Source: JAWKJY01 sp041393535 (GTDB lineage: Bacteria; Actinomycetota; Thermoleophilia; Gaiellales; Gaiellaceae). From it: a stretch of 64,000 nucleotides of DNA. The stretch spans positions 656,362-720,361 of the forward strand of contig JAWKJY010000002.1 in NCBI GenBank assembly GCA_041393535.1, in the 5' to 3' direction. Positions 10,341 to 17,993 of the stretch are shown piece by piece. Every line of letters begins with the position of its first letter. Positions within the stretch are counted from its first letter, which is position 1. The notes beneath the pieces are model-generated. The model searched no databases. It was not told the origin of the DNA and saw only the letters and a list, made by a program, of their open reading frames with translations. A program made the position numbers and the translations under genes.

Positions 10341-11114
10341 CCGCCCCCACCGCCCCGGCCGCCGCGCGCTCGAGCCACGCGTCGTCGGCGGGCTCCGCCC
10401 CTGGACGAGGTGGAGGAAGAACTCGCGGTTGCCCTTCGGGCCGGGCAGCCGGGAGTCGACGATCGCGCGGACGCCGCAGCCGCCGCCCCACCCCTGCGCC
10501 GCCCCGGCGACCCGTACGAGGACGCGCCGGTGCGTCTCCGGGTCGCGGACGACGCCCCGCCCGACGCGCTCGCGGCCGGCCTCGAACTGGGGCTTGACGA
10601 GCACGAGCGCCTCCCAGCCGGGCGCCGCCAGGTCGAGCACGGGCGGCAGCGCGGTCGCGACGGAGATGAAGGAGACGTCGCACGTGACGAGCCCGGGCGC
10701 GAAGGGCAGGTCGCCCGGCGCGAGGTGGCGGGCGTTCGTCTCCTCGAGCACGGTCACCCGCGGGTCGCGGGCGACGCGCTCGTGCAGCTGGCCCCGGCCG
10801 ACGTCGATGGCGACGACCCGCTGCGCGCCCGCCTGGAGCAGGCAGTCGGTGAAGCCACCGGTCGACGCGCCGACGTCCGCGCAGTCGCGCCCGCTCGGGT
10901 CGACGCCCGTCTGCGCCAGCGCGTTCGCGAGCTTCTCGCCGCCACGGGAGACGAAGCGGGGCGGCGCGACGAGCTCGAGCGGCGCGTCCTCCGCGACCTG
11001 CTCGCCGGCCTTCGCGTGGCCGATCACGCGGCCGGCGAGCACGAGCGCCTGCGCCTGCGAGCGGGTCTCGGCGAGCCCGCGCTCGACGAGCAGCACGTCC
11101 AGCCGCTTGCGCAT
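10333..11114 (-). CDS. tlyA: TlyA-family rRNA 2'-O-methyltransferase with one apparent frameshift near its 3' end
   Basis: Predicted to methylate ribose 2'-OH groups of 16S/23S rRNA (TlyA/hemolysin family). It has an N-terminal S4 RNA-binding domain (MRKRLDVLLVERGL, about 1-60) and an FtsJ-like Rossmann domain with SAM motif DVGASTGGFTDC, VTCDVSFIS and KPQFEAGRE. As sequenced, the frame runs past FFLHLVQG without a stop. Adding one G in the four-base tract at 10398-10401 gives GAEPADDAWLERAA and a TAG at 10333, overlapping the nadK start. The ATG at 11114 has TAGGCT (11122-11127) seven bases upstream and is probably leaderless. Confidence 0.88.
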
Positions 11115-11176
11115 GCGGGGAAGCCTACCCCGTGGCCTCCGGGGCATCTGCGGTCCGCACGGGACGGGGCCGCTCG

Positions 11177-12019
11177 CTACGCCTTGCGCTCGCGGATCGT
11201 GGCGACGATGGCGGCCAGGACGCTCGTGTCGGCGTCGAGCGCGGCCATCCGCTCCTCGACCCGGGCCCGCGTCTCGTCCGCGATCTCCCGCGCCCGCTCG
11301 AGCCCGTGCAGCGTCACGTAGGTCGTGTTCCCGGCGGCCGCGTCCTTGCCCGGCGTCTTGCCGAGCTCCTCCGCGGTGCCCGTCGCGTCGAGGATGTCGT
11401 CGACGATCTGGAAGAGCAGTCCCATGTCGGCCGCGAACGCGCGCCAGGGCGCCTGCTCGGCCTCCGGCACGCCAGCGACGGCGAGCGCGCAGCCGATGGG
11501 CGCCGCGAGCAGGCGCCCGGTCTTCAGCCGGTGCAGGGTGACGAGCCCCTCCGCATCGAGCTGGCCGTGCGTCGTGATGTCGATGTGCTGGCCGCCGATC
11601 ATCCCGATCGTCGCCTCGGCGACCTCGCGGGCCACCGCCGGGGTCGGATAGGCGAGCGCGAGGCGGAACGCCTCGGTCAGGAGCGCGTCGCCCGCGAGGA
11701 TCGCGATCGCCTCGCCGAACTTCACGTGGCAGCTCGGCTGACCGCGACGGAGGTCGTCGTCGTCGAGCGCGGGCAGGTCGTCGTGCACGAGCGAGAACGT
11801 GTGGACGAGCTCGAGCGAGCAGGCCGCGGGCAGCACCTCGTCGACGGAGCGCCCGAACGCCTCGCCCGTCGCGAGGCAGAGCACCGGGCGGATCCGCTTG
11901 CCGCCGCCGAGCAGCGAGTAGCGGACCGCCTCCTCGAGCCCGCCGAGGTCGGGCGAGACGGGGAGGTCGGCGAGGAACGCCTCGACGCGCTCGCGCAGGG
12001 CGTCAGGCTGGGTCGGCAC
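11177..12019 (-). CDS. ispA: Short-chain polyprenyl diphosphate synthase (IspA-like)
   Basis: Condenses isopentenyl diphosphate with allylic diphosphates to make farnesyl or geranylgeranyl diphosphate for menaquinone, lipid carriers or terpenoids. In 280 residues it shows GGGKRIRP, the first Asp-rich motif in the IspA form HDDLPALDDDDLRRG with the two-residue insertion typical of bacterial type II enzymes, GGQHIDI, KTGRLL, and the second Asp-rich motif QIVDDILDATG. It starts with GTG at 12019, overlapping the xseB-like gene by 17 bases. Chain length cannot be decided here. No dxs gene follows, unlike many related clusters. Confidence 0.92.
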   Translation of the reverse strand: MPTQPDALRERVEAFLADLPVSPDLGGLEEAVRYSLLGGGKRIRPVLCLATGEAFGRSVDEVLPAACSLELVHTFSLVHDDLPALDDDDLRRGQPSCHVKFGEAIAILAGDALLTEAFRLALAYPTPAVAREVAEATIGMIGGQHIDITTHGQLDAEGLVTLHRLKTGRLLAAPIGCALAVAGVPEAEQAPWRAFAADMGLLFQIVDDILDATGTAEELGKTPGKDAAAGNTTYVTLHGLERAREIADETRARVEERMAALDADTSVLAAIVATIRERKA

Positions 12020-12224
12020 CGGTCTCCCCCTCCTTCGGGTCGCTGCGGACGCCGGCCCGGCGGGCCCGCTCGATCTCGGCCTGGACGTCGCGGGCGAGGT
12101 CGGACAGCTCGCGCAGCACCTCGACCGCCTGCTCGCCGTCGACCTCCTCGAGGCGCGCGCGCGACCGCTCGAGCCGGTCGAGCAGCTCCTGGACGCGCTT
12201 GATCGAGGCGACCGAGTCGGACAC
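12003..12224 (-). CDS. Small coiled-coil protein in the xseB position (possible exonuclease VII small subunit)
   Basis: A 73-residue, highly charged helical protein (VQELLDRLERSRARLEEV core). Its position between nusB and ispA is where xseB lies in the classic nusB-xseA-xseB-ispA order, and the helical Glu/Leu/Arg pattern resembles XseB, but sequence match is weak and no xseA is adjacent. If it is XseB it would bind the large exonuclease VII subunit encoded elsewhere. The GTG at 12224 is supported by TAGGTT (12233-12238) eight bases upstream, suggesting an internal leaderless promoter. Confidence 0.55.
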   Translation of the reverse strand: MSDSVASIKRVQELLDRLERSRARLEEVDGEQAVEVLRELSDLARDVQAEIERARRAGVRSDPKEGETGADPA

Positions 12225-12235
12225 GTCGCGGAAAC

Positions 12236-12631
12236 CTACCCGCTGCCCTCGTCGGCCGGCTCGCGCTCGCGCGCGATCCGGGCGAGCACGCCGTTGACGA
12301 GCGCGGCCGCCTCCTCCGAGGCGTACCGCTTCGCGAGCTCGACCGCCTCGTTGATCGCGACCTGCACGGGCACGCGCCGCTCGACGATCTCGAGGCAGCC
12401 CATGCGCAGGATCGCCCGCTCGACGTGGCCGAGCCGCTCCGCCGGCCAACCGGTCGAGGCGCCGGTGATCAGGGCGTCGAGGTCGGCCGCCCGGCGCGTC
12501 ACGGCCTGGGCGAGGTCGAGCGCGAACTCGTCGACCGCGGACGGGTAGAGCGATGCGAGGGGCTGGCCGGTCAGGTCCCACTGGTAGAGCAGCGTCAGGG
12601 CCTCCCGGCGTGCGCGCCGGCGGGAGCTCAT
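12236..12631 (-). CDS. nusB: Transcription antitermination factor NusB
   Basis: An RNA-binding all-helical factor that acts with NusE/S10 in rRNA antitermination. It has 131 residues, a normal length. Recognisable segments are SRRRARREALTLLYQWDL at the N-terminus, ERAILRMGCLEI in the middle, and VAINEAVELAKRYASEEA plus LVNGVLARIARE at the C-terminus, the most conserved part of the family. The ATG overlaps the end of accC by four bases, so it is translationally coupled to the biotin carboxylase gene. Confidence 0.93.
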   Translation of the reverse strand: MSSRRRARREALTLLYQWDLTGQPLASLYPSAVDEFALDLAQAVTRRAADLDALITGASTGWPAERLGHVERAILRMGCLEIVERRVPVQVAINEAVELAKRYASEEAAALVNGVLARIAREREPADEGSG

Positions 12632-13983
12632 GCCGACCCGAGCGACGGCAGGTCGGCCGCCGCGTCCTGCAGGAACGCCGTCGAGTAGTGCCCGGCCGCG
12701 AAGGCCGGGTGGGCGAGCACGTCGAGCGCGAGCTCGCGCGTCGTCGGCACGCCGTCGAGCTCGAGCTCGAGCAGCGCCCGGCGCGCCCGGGCAAGGGCGG
12801 TCGGGCGGTCCTCCGCCCAGACGATCACCTTCGCGATCAGCGAGTCGTAGAACGGCGGGATCCGGTAGCCCTCGTAGGCGTGCGAGTCGACGCGGACGCC
12901 CGGGCCGAGCGGCGGCCGGAAGCGCGTCAGCGTCCCCGGCGCGGGCAGGTACCCGCGCGACGGGTCCTCGGCGTTGATCCGCACCTCGACCGCGTGGCCG
13001 GAGAGCGGGGCCGTCCCCGTGAACGGGAGCCCCTCCCCCGCCGCCACGCGCAGCTGGCCGTGGACGAGGTCGATCCCGGTGATCAGCTCCGTGACCGGGT
13101 GCTCGACCTGCAAGCGCGTGTTCATCTCGATGAAGTAGAAGGCGCCGTCGAGCGCGAGGAACTCGAGCGTCCCGGCGCCGCGGTAGCGGATCGCCTCGCA
13201 CGCGCGCCGCGCCGCCTCCTGCAGGCCCTCCCGCATCGCGGGCGTGACGGCCGGGGACGGGCCCTCCTCGATCACCTTCTGGTGGCGCCGCTGGACGGAG
13301 CAGTCGCGCTCGCCGAGCGTCAGCACGCCTCCCTCGCCGTCGGCGAGCACCTGCACCTCGATGTGGCGGCAGCCGACGAGGGCCTTCTCGACGTACAGGC
13401 GCCCGTCCGAGAAGGCCGACAGGGCCTCGTTCGAGGCCGTGCGGTACGCGTCGTCGAGCTCCTCCATGGCCTCGACGAGGCGCATGCCGCGCCCGCCGCC
13501 GCCGGCCGAGGCCTTGAGCAGGACGGGGAAGCCCATCTCGCCCGCGAGCGCCCGGGCCTCGTCGAGCTCGACCGGGCCGCTCGAGCCGGGGACGACCGGG
13601 ACGCCCGCGGCGTCCATGGCCTGCCGGGCGCTGACCTTGTCGCCCATCGCCTCGATCGCGTCCGGGCGGGGGCCGATGAAGACCACGTCGTTCTCCTCGC
13701 AGGCCGCCGCGAAGCCGGCGTTCTCGGCGAGGAAGCCCCACCCCGGGTGGACGGCCTCGCAGCCGGTCGTCGTCGCGGCCGCGACGAGCGAGGGGATCTG
13801 CAGGTAGCTCTGCTGGGGCGGCGGCGGCCCGACGCACACCGCCCGGTCGGCCAGGCGCACGTGGAGCGAGTCGGCGTCCGCCGTCGAGTAGACGGCGACG
13901 GTCTCGATCCCGAGCTCCCGGCAGGCCCGGATCACGCGCACCGCGACCTCGCCGCGGTTGGCGATCAGCACGCGCCGGAACAC
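12628..13983 (-). CDS. accC: Biotin carboxylase subunit
   Basis: ATP-dependent carboxylation of biotin on the carrier protein, first half-reaction of acetyl-CoA or related carboxylases. The 451 residues match AccC. It begins MFRRVLIANRGEVAVRVIRA; HPGWGFLAEN, the ATP-grasp glycine loop KASAGGGGRGMRLV, the HRHIEVQ-like block (here CRHIEVQVLAD), RDCSVQRRHQKVIEE and catalytic EMNTRLQVEHPVTE are all intact. It lies 7 bases downstream of the carrier fusion gene. The carboxyltransferase subunits (AccA/AccD type) are not in this window, so the acceptor acyl-CoA is not known. Confidence 0.95.
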   Translation of the reverse strand: MFRRVLIANRGEVAVRVIRACRELGIETVAVYSTADADSLHVRLADRAVCVGPPPPQQSYLQIPSLVAAATTTGCEAVHPGWGFLAENAGFAAACEENDVVFIGPRPDAIEAMGDKVSARQAMDAAGVPVVPGSSGPVELDEARALAGEMGFPVLLKASAGGGGRGMRLVEAMEELDDAYRTASNEALSAFSDGRLYVEKALVGCRHIEVQVLADGEGGVLTLGERDCSVQRRHQKVIEEGPSPAVTPAMREGLQEAARRACEAIRYRGAGTLEFLALDGAFYFIEMNTRLQVEHPVTELITGIDLVHGQLRVAAGEGLPFTGTAPLSGHAVEVRINAEDPSRGYLPAPGTLTRFRPPLGPGVRVDSHAYEGYRIPPFYDSLIAKVIVWAEDRPTALARARRALLELELDGVPTTRELALDVLAHPAFAAGHYSTAFLQDAAADLPSLGSA

Positions 13984-13990
13984 GGCTCCC

Positions 13991-15814
13991 TCAGGCGTCC
14001 GCGGGCCGGCCGCCGGCGGGCTCGAGCTCGAAGAGGAGCTGTCCGTACTCGACGGCCTCCGCGTTCTCGACGCAGATCCGCCGCACCACGGCCTCGGCGT
14101 CCGCCTTGACCTCGTTCATCAGCTTCATCGCCTCGAGGATGCAGAGCGTCTGGCCCGGGGCGACCGTGTCGCCCACCTGGACGAACGGGGGCGCGCCCGG
14201 CTCGGGCGCCCGGTAGAACGTCCCGACCATCGGCGACTCGACTGGCAGGAGGTGCGAGGGCGGCGGTGGGCCGGCAGGCTCCTCGGCGGGCGAGAGGTCA
14301 GGCGTCGCGACCGGGACGAGCACCTGGCCGGCGAGCCGGTCGTCGGAGCGGCGCACCGAGATGCGCGTCTCGCCCTCCTCGATCGTCACCTCGCCGATCC
14401 CGCTCGCCTGGACGATCTCGATCAGCTCCCGGATCCGGTCGGCGTTCGACGTCTCGACGCCCGCGGCGGCGAACGGGTCGTCGCCGGTCGCGCGGCTCCG
14501 GATCGCCCGCAGGAGCGGCTCCGCCGCCTCGCCGAAGAGCGCGAGCAGCAGCAGCTCCTCCTCGCTCGCGGCCAGCCCGGACGCCTGCTCGCGCAGCTCC
14601 TCGAGCGCGACCGGCTCGGCCGGCTCCGGCCCCGCCGTGGCCTCGGCCTGCCGGCGGAGCTGCACGACGCGCACGACGGCCTCGTCGACGGGCCGCGGCG
14701 GGGCGCCGTACGCGCCCGAGAGCAGGTCCTCGAGCTCGTCGACGAGGACGGCCCAGCGCTGGCCCGAGAGGACGTGCAGGAGCGCCTGCGTGCCGACGAT
14801 CTGCCCGATCGGCGAGACGAGCGGCGGCCAGCCGACGGCGGCCCGGACGAGCGCGAGCTCGTCGAGGACCTCGTCGAGGCGGTCGCCGAGCCCCTGCACC
14901 CGCAGCGACGCGTCGATCCCGCCGACGACGCCGGTCGGGAGGCGGTGCTCGGCGGCCCGCACGGCCACGCGCGGGGCGAGCGTGATCGCGTCGCCCTCCC
15001 CGAGCGCCTCGTCGACCAGCTCGCACGCCCGCCACAGCTCGCCGAGGTCGGCGCCGGGGTCGAGCCCGAGGCCGGCGAGGGTCTGGGTGAGCGCCTCGGC
15101 CGAGGGGCGGAAGAGGGTGATCGCGACGGGGTAGATCGAGACGGCGATCGGCGCGGCCCCGCCGCGGGCGGCCTCGATCGCGGCCGCGAGCGCGCGGCCC
15201 GCGGCACCCTGCGTGTAGAAGCCGACCGGGAGCCCGGAGGCGTCGGCGACCCGCTCGACGAGCGCCCGTGCGTGGCTCGCGTCGAGCGAGCCCGCGGTGT
15301 CGTTCAGGATCACGCGGCTCGCGCCGAGCTCGGCGAGCGCCGCGGCCCGCTCGACGAGGTGCTCGACGTCCCCGTCGGGCAGCGCGTTGTACACCAGCCC
15401 GAGCCACAGCTCCTTGCCCGCCTCGCGCACCGCCGCCGCGGCCTCGGCGAGGTTCTCCACGTCGTTCAGCGGGTCGTGCATGCGGAAGACGTCGATCCCG
15501 CTCGAGGCCGCGCTTGCCACGAACCGACGGACGATGTCGCTCGAGACGGGCCTGCTGCCGACGAGGAAGCGGCCGCGGACGGCGATGACGAGCGGCGAGC
15601 TGCAGCGCGCGCGCAGCGCCCGGATCCGCTCCCACGGGCTCTCGACGCCCCGCCGGACGATGTCCTCGAAGCAGCCGCCGCCCGACACCTCGAGCGCGTG
15701 GAAGCCGGCGCCGTCGAGCGTCTGCGCGAGCTCGAGCAGGCGCGCGGTGCCGACCCGCCCCGCCAGGGGCTCCTGGGAGAGGAGACGGATCGAGGTGTCG
15801 ACGAGCACCGCCAT
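13991..15814 (-). CDS. accB: Fusion of a degenerate OadA/PycB-type carboxyltransferase domain with an AccB-type biotin carrier
   Basis: 607 residues. Residues 1 to about 440 align along their length with oxaloacetate decarboxylase alpha/transcarboxylase 5S domains: SGIDVFRMHDPLND at 105-118 and PLVSPIGQIVGTQALLHVLSG are conserved. The catalytic metal site is lost: the carbamylated Lys of the family is Asn171 (VILNDTAG), and the HLH-x-H strand is GFYTQ (198-202), so both ligand His are Tyr200 and Gln202. RDGHQS or RDAHQS is RLLSQE; only the first Asp (Asp6) and the Gln remain. The C-terminal part begins RIRELIEIVQASG like AccB, has a Pro/Gly linker, and ends in a biotinyl domain with EAMKLMNEV (biotin Lys564). 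It occupies the accB slot between efp and accC. Confidence 0.87.
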   Translation of the reverse strand: MAVLVDTSIRLLSQEPLAGRVGTARLLELAQTLDGAGFHALEVSGGGCFEDIVRRGVESPWERIRALRARCSSPLVIAVRGRFLVGSRPVSSDIVRRFVASAASSGIDVFRMHDPLNDVENLAEAAAAVREAGKELWLGLVYNALPDGDVEHLVERAAALAELGASRVILNDTAGSLDASHARALVERVADASGLPVGFYTQGAAGRALAAAIEAARGGAAPIAVSIYPVAITLFRPSAEALTQTLAGLGLDPGADLGELWRACELVDEALGEGDAITLAPRVAVRAAEHRLPTGVVGGIDASLRVQGLGDRLDEVLDELALVRAAVGWPPLVSPIGQIVGTQALLHVLSGQRWAVLVDELEDLLSGAYGAPPRPVDEAVVRVVQLRRQAEATAGPEPAEPVALEELREQASGLAASEEELLLLALFGEAAEPLLRAIRSRATGDDPFAAAGVETSNADRIRELIEIVQASGIGEVTIEEGETRISVRRSDDRLAGQVLVPVATPDLSPAEEPAGPPPPSHLLPVESPMVGTFYRAPEPGAPPFVQVGDTVAPGQTLCILEAMKLMNEVKADAEAVVRRICVENAEAVEYGQLLFELEPAGGRPADA

Positions 15815-15830
15815 CGGAAGGCGCGGCGCC

Positions 15831-16397
15831 CTACGCCCGCGAGATGTAGCGCTTCTCGCGCGGGTCGACCTTGATCCGGTCGCCGACGTTCACGAACAGG
15901 GGCACCTGCACGACGGCCCCGGTCTCCAGGGTCGCCGGCTTGGTCACGTTCGAGACGGTGTCGCCCTTCACGCCCGGCTCGGTCTCGGCCACCTGCAGCT
16001 CGACCGAGGCGGGGAGCTGGATCCCCGACGGCCGCCCGTCGACGGTCAGCACCTGCACGGTGGCCGACGGCTGCATGAACGCGAGCTCGTCCGCGACGGT
16101 CGAGCGGGCCATGCCGAACTGCTCGTAGGTCTCGGCGTCCATGAAGATGACCTCGTCGCCCTCCTCGTAGAGGTACTGGACGCTCTTGGTCTCGGTATGG
16201 ACGCGGGGCATCTTCTCGCCGGCCCGGAAGGTCTTGTCGACCACCGACCCGGAGTCGAGGTTCTTCAGCTTGGTGCGCACGAAGGCGCCACCCTTGCCCG
16301 GCTTCACGTGCTGGAAGTCGACGATGCGCCAGACCTGGCCGTCGACCTCGATGTGCATGCCGTTCTTGAACTGGTTGGTGTTGATCGTCTCCGCCAC
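15831..16397 (-). CDS. efp: Elongation factor P
   Basis: Relieves ribosome stalling at polyproline stretches. The 188 residues are the normal length with three beta-barrel domains. The domain I loop KPGKGGAF places the potentially modified Lys at residue 35, as in Lys-type EF-P. MFMDAETYEQ-like text (VIFMDAETYEQF) and the C-terminal VPLFVNVGDRIKVDPREKRYISR are family hallmarks. The GTG start follows TACAAT (16406-16411) at eight bases, so it is probably leaderless and may start a transcript covering the carboxylase genes. The window encodes a polyproline-tailed protein (45.7 kb) that would need EF-P. Confidence 0.96.
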   Translation of the reverse strand: MAETINTNQFKNGMHIEVDGQVWRIVDFQHVKPGKGGAFVRTKLKNLDSGSVVDKTFRAGEKMPRVHTETKSVQYLYEEGDEVIFMDAETYEQFGMARSTVADELAFMQPSATVQVLTVDGRPSGIQLPASVELQVAETEPGVKGDTVSNVTKPATLETGAVVQVPLFVNVGDRIKVDPREKRYISRA

Positions 16398-16476
16398 GGT
16401 GGGGGATTGTAGTCGTCGGGCCCGCTGGCCCGTCCCGGTGGCGGCGCGAAGGGCCCGGACGACCGCCCCGCGACGG

Positions 16477-17535
16477 TCAGGAGACGGTGACGAGGTCCTT
16501 GCGGAAGGGGCTCAGCACCTCGGCCCCGCCCCCGGTCACGATCACGAGGTCCTCGACCCGGACGCCGCCCCGGCCGGCGAGGTAGACGCCCGGCTCGACG
16601 GTGACGACGTTCCCCGCGACGAGGGTGTCCTTCGAGGTCTTCGCCAGTCGCGGCTCCTCGTGGATCTCGAGCCCGACCCCGTGGCCGAGGCCGTGCAGCA
16701 CCTCGTAGCCGGCCGCGCCGAGGGCCTCGCGCACGGCGAGGTCGAGGTCGGCGCAGACGGCGCCGGCGCGCACCTGCGCGAGCGCGTCGGCCTGCACCTG
16801 GCGGCAGGTCTCGTAGGCGCGGGCCAGCTCGTCGTCGAGCGGCCCGGTCGCGAAGGTCCGGGTGCAGTCGGAGCAGTAGCCGTCGACGACGCAGCCGGCG
16901 TCGACGACGACGAGCTCGTTCGCGCCGATCGGGCGCTCGCCCGGGTGGTGGTGGGGCAGCGCGCCGTTCGGGCCGCCGCCGACGATCGGGTCGAACGAGA
17001 GCCCCTCCGCGCCGAGCTCCTCGCGCAGGAGGCGCTCGAGCCAGCGCGCGACCTCGAGCTCGGTGCGCCCGACGAGCCGCTCCTGCGCGAGCCGCGCGAA
17101 GGCCTCGTCGAGGAGCGCCGCCGAGCGGCGGATCGCGTCGAGCTCCGGCGCGTCCTTGACCGCGCGCAGCCGCTCGACCTCCTTCTCGGCCGGCTTCAGC
17201 TCGAGCCCGCAGGCGGCGATTCGCTGGTGGTCGGCATAGGTGACGTGGTCGGCCTCGAAGGCGACCGGCCCCCCGGTCAGCTCGGCCAGTCGCTGACCGA
17301 GCTCGAAGGCGAGGTGCCGGTCGGCCAGGAGCAGCTCGACGTCCTCGACGGCGCGGGCGGCCTCGGCGTAGCGGCCGTCGGTGACGAGGAGCGTGCGCTC
17401 GCGGTCGACCAGCAGCGCCGCGTTCGAGCTCCGGAACCCCGTTAGGTAGCGGACGTTCGTGCCGCCGAGGACGAGGAACGCCCCGGCCTCGAGGGCGTCG
17501 AGCCGGGCCCGGAGGCGGTCGACGCGCGCCCTCAC
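16477..17535 (-). CDS. pepQ: Xaa-Pro aminopeptidase/dipeptidase (M24 family)
   Basis: A metallopeptidase cleaving next to proline. 352 residues: an N-terminal creatinase-like domain (about 1-125; FLVLGGTNVRYLTGF) and the C-terminal pita-bread domain. Metal ligands appear in order: VVVDAGCVVDGYCSDCTRTF (two Asp), GLGHGVGLEIHEEP (His), TVEPGVYL (Glu) and VRVEDLVIV (Glu). The GTG overlaps the aroQ stop by four bases (GTGA), so the two genes are coupled. The aroQ-pepQ-efp order is conserved in many Gram-positive genomes and supports the name. Confidence 0.93.
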   Translation of the reverse strand: MRARVDRLRARLDALEAGAFLVLGGTNVRYLTGFRSSNAALLVDRERTLLVTDGRYAEAARAVEDVELLLADRHLAFELGQRLAELTGGPVAFEADHVTYADHQRIAACGLELKPAEKEVERLRAVKDAPELDAIRRSAALLDEAFARLAQERLVGRTELEVARWLERLLREELGAEGLSFDPIVGGGPNGALPHHHPGERPIGANELVVVDAGCVVDGYCSDCTRTFATGPLDDELARAYETCRQVQADALAQVRAGAVCADLDLAVREALGAAGYEVLHGLGHGVGLEIHEEPRLAKTSKDTLVAGNVVTVEPGVYLAGRGGVRVEDLVIVTGGGAEVLSPFRKDLVTVS

Positions 17536-17960
17536 CTGCGCTCCACGAGCCAGGCGAGCGCCTCGCGATAGCCGTCGGGCCCCTTGCCCATGATCCGGTG
17601 CTGGACGACGCCCTCGAGCACCGAGTGGTGGCGCCAGGCCTCGCGGGCCATGATGTCGCTCAGGTGCACCTCGACCACCGGCGCGTCGATCAGCTCGACC
17701 GCGTCGTGCAGCGCCCAGGCGTAGTGCGTCCAGGCGCCCGGGTTGAGCGCGATCCCGTCCGCCCAGGAGCGGGCGTCGTGCAGCCAGTCGACGAGCTGCC
17801 CCTCGTGGTTCGTCTGGAAGCAGCGGACGGAGCACCCGAGCTCCTCGGCCCAGTGGTAGATGCGCGTCTCGAGCTCGTTGAGCGAGATCCCGCCGTAGAG
17901 CGTCGCGTCGCGGTCGCCGAGGGCGTTCAGGTTCACCCCGTTGTAGACGCCGATCCGCAT
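17532..17960 (-). CDS. aroQ: Type II 3-dehydroquinate dehydratase
   Basis: Third shikimate-pathway step, dehydrating 3-dehydroquinate. 142 residues, the usual size of the dodecameric type II enzyme. NGVNLNALGDRDATLYG holds the substrate-binding Asn, lid Arg and catalytic Tyr; FQTNHEGQLVDWLH, LNPGAWTHYAWAL and VEVHLSDIMAREAWRHHS follow. The catalytic Glu-x-His pair and the Arg are retained, but two commonly conserved positions differ: NGPN is NGVN, and NxHARE is DIMARE. It is probably active but divergent. ATG 17960 has TAGACT (17968-17973) seven bases upstream. Confidence 0.9.
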   Translation of the reverse strand: MRIGVYNGVNLNALGDRDATLYGGISLNELETRIYHWAEELGCSVRCFQTNHEGQLVDWLHDARSWADGIALNPGAWTHYAWALHDAVELIDAPVVEVHLSDIMAREAWRHHSVLEGVVQHRIMGKGPDGYREALAWLVERR

Positions 17961-17993
17961 CGCGGGCAGTCTAGACGGCGCGTGCGCCGGGGC

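Noticed and set aside
17532..17960. aroQ as inactive because of DIMARE instead of NxHARE
   Set aside because: The catalytic Tyr, Glu-x-His and Arg are kept; the changed His is a second, non-catalytic position by comparison with the mycobacterial enzyme.
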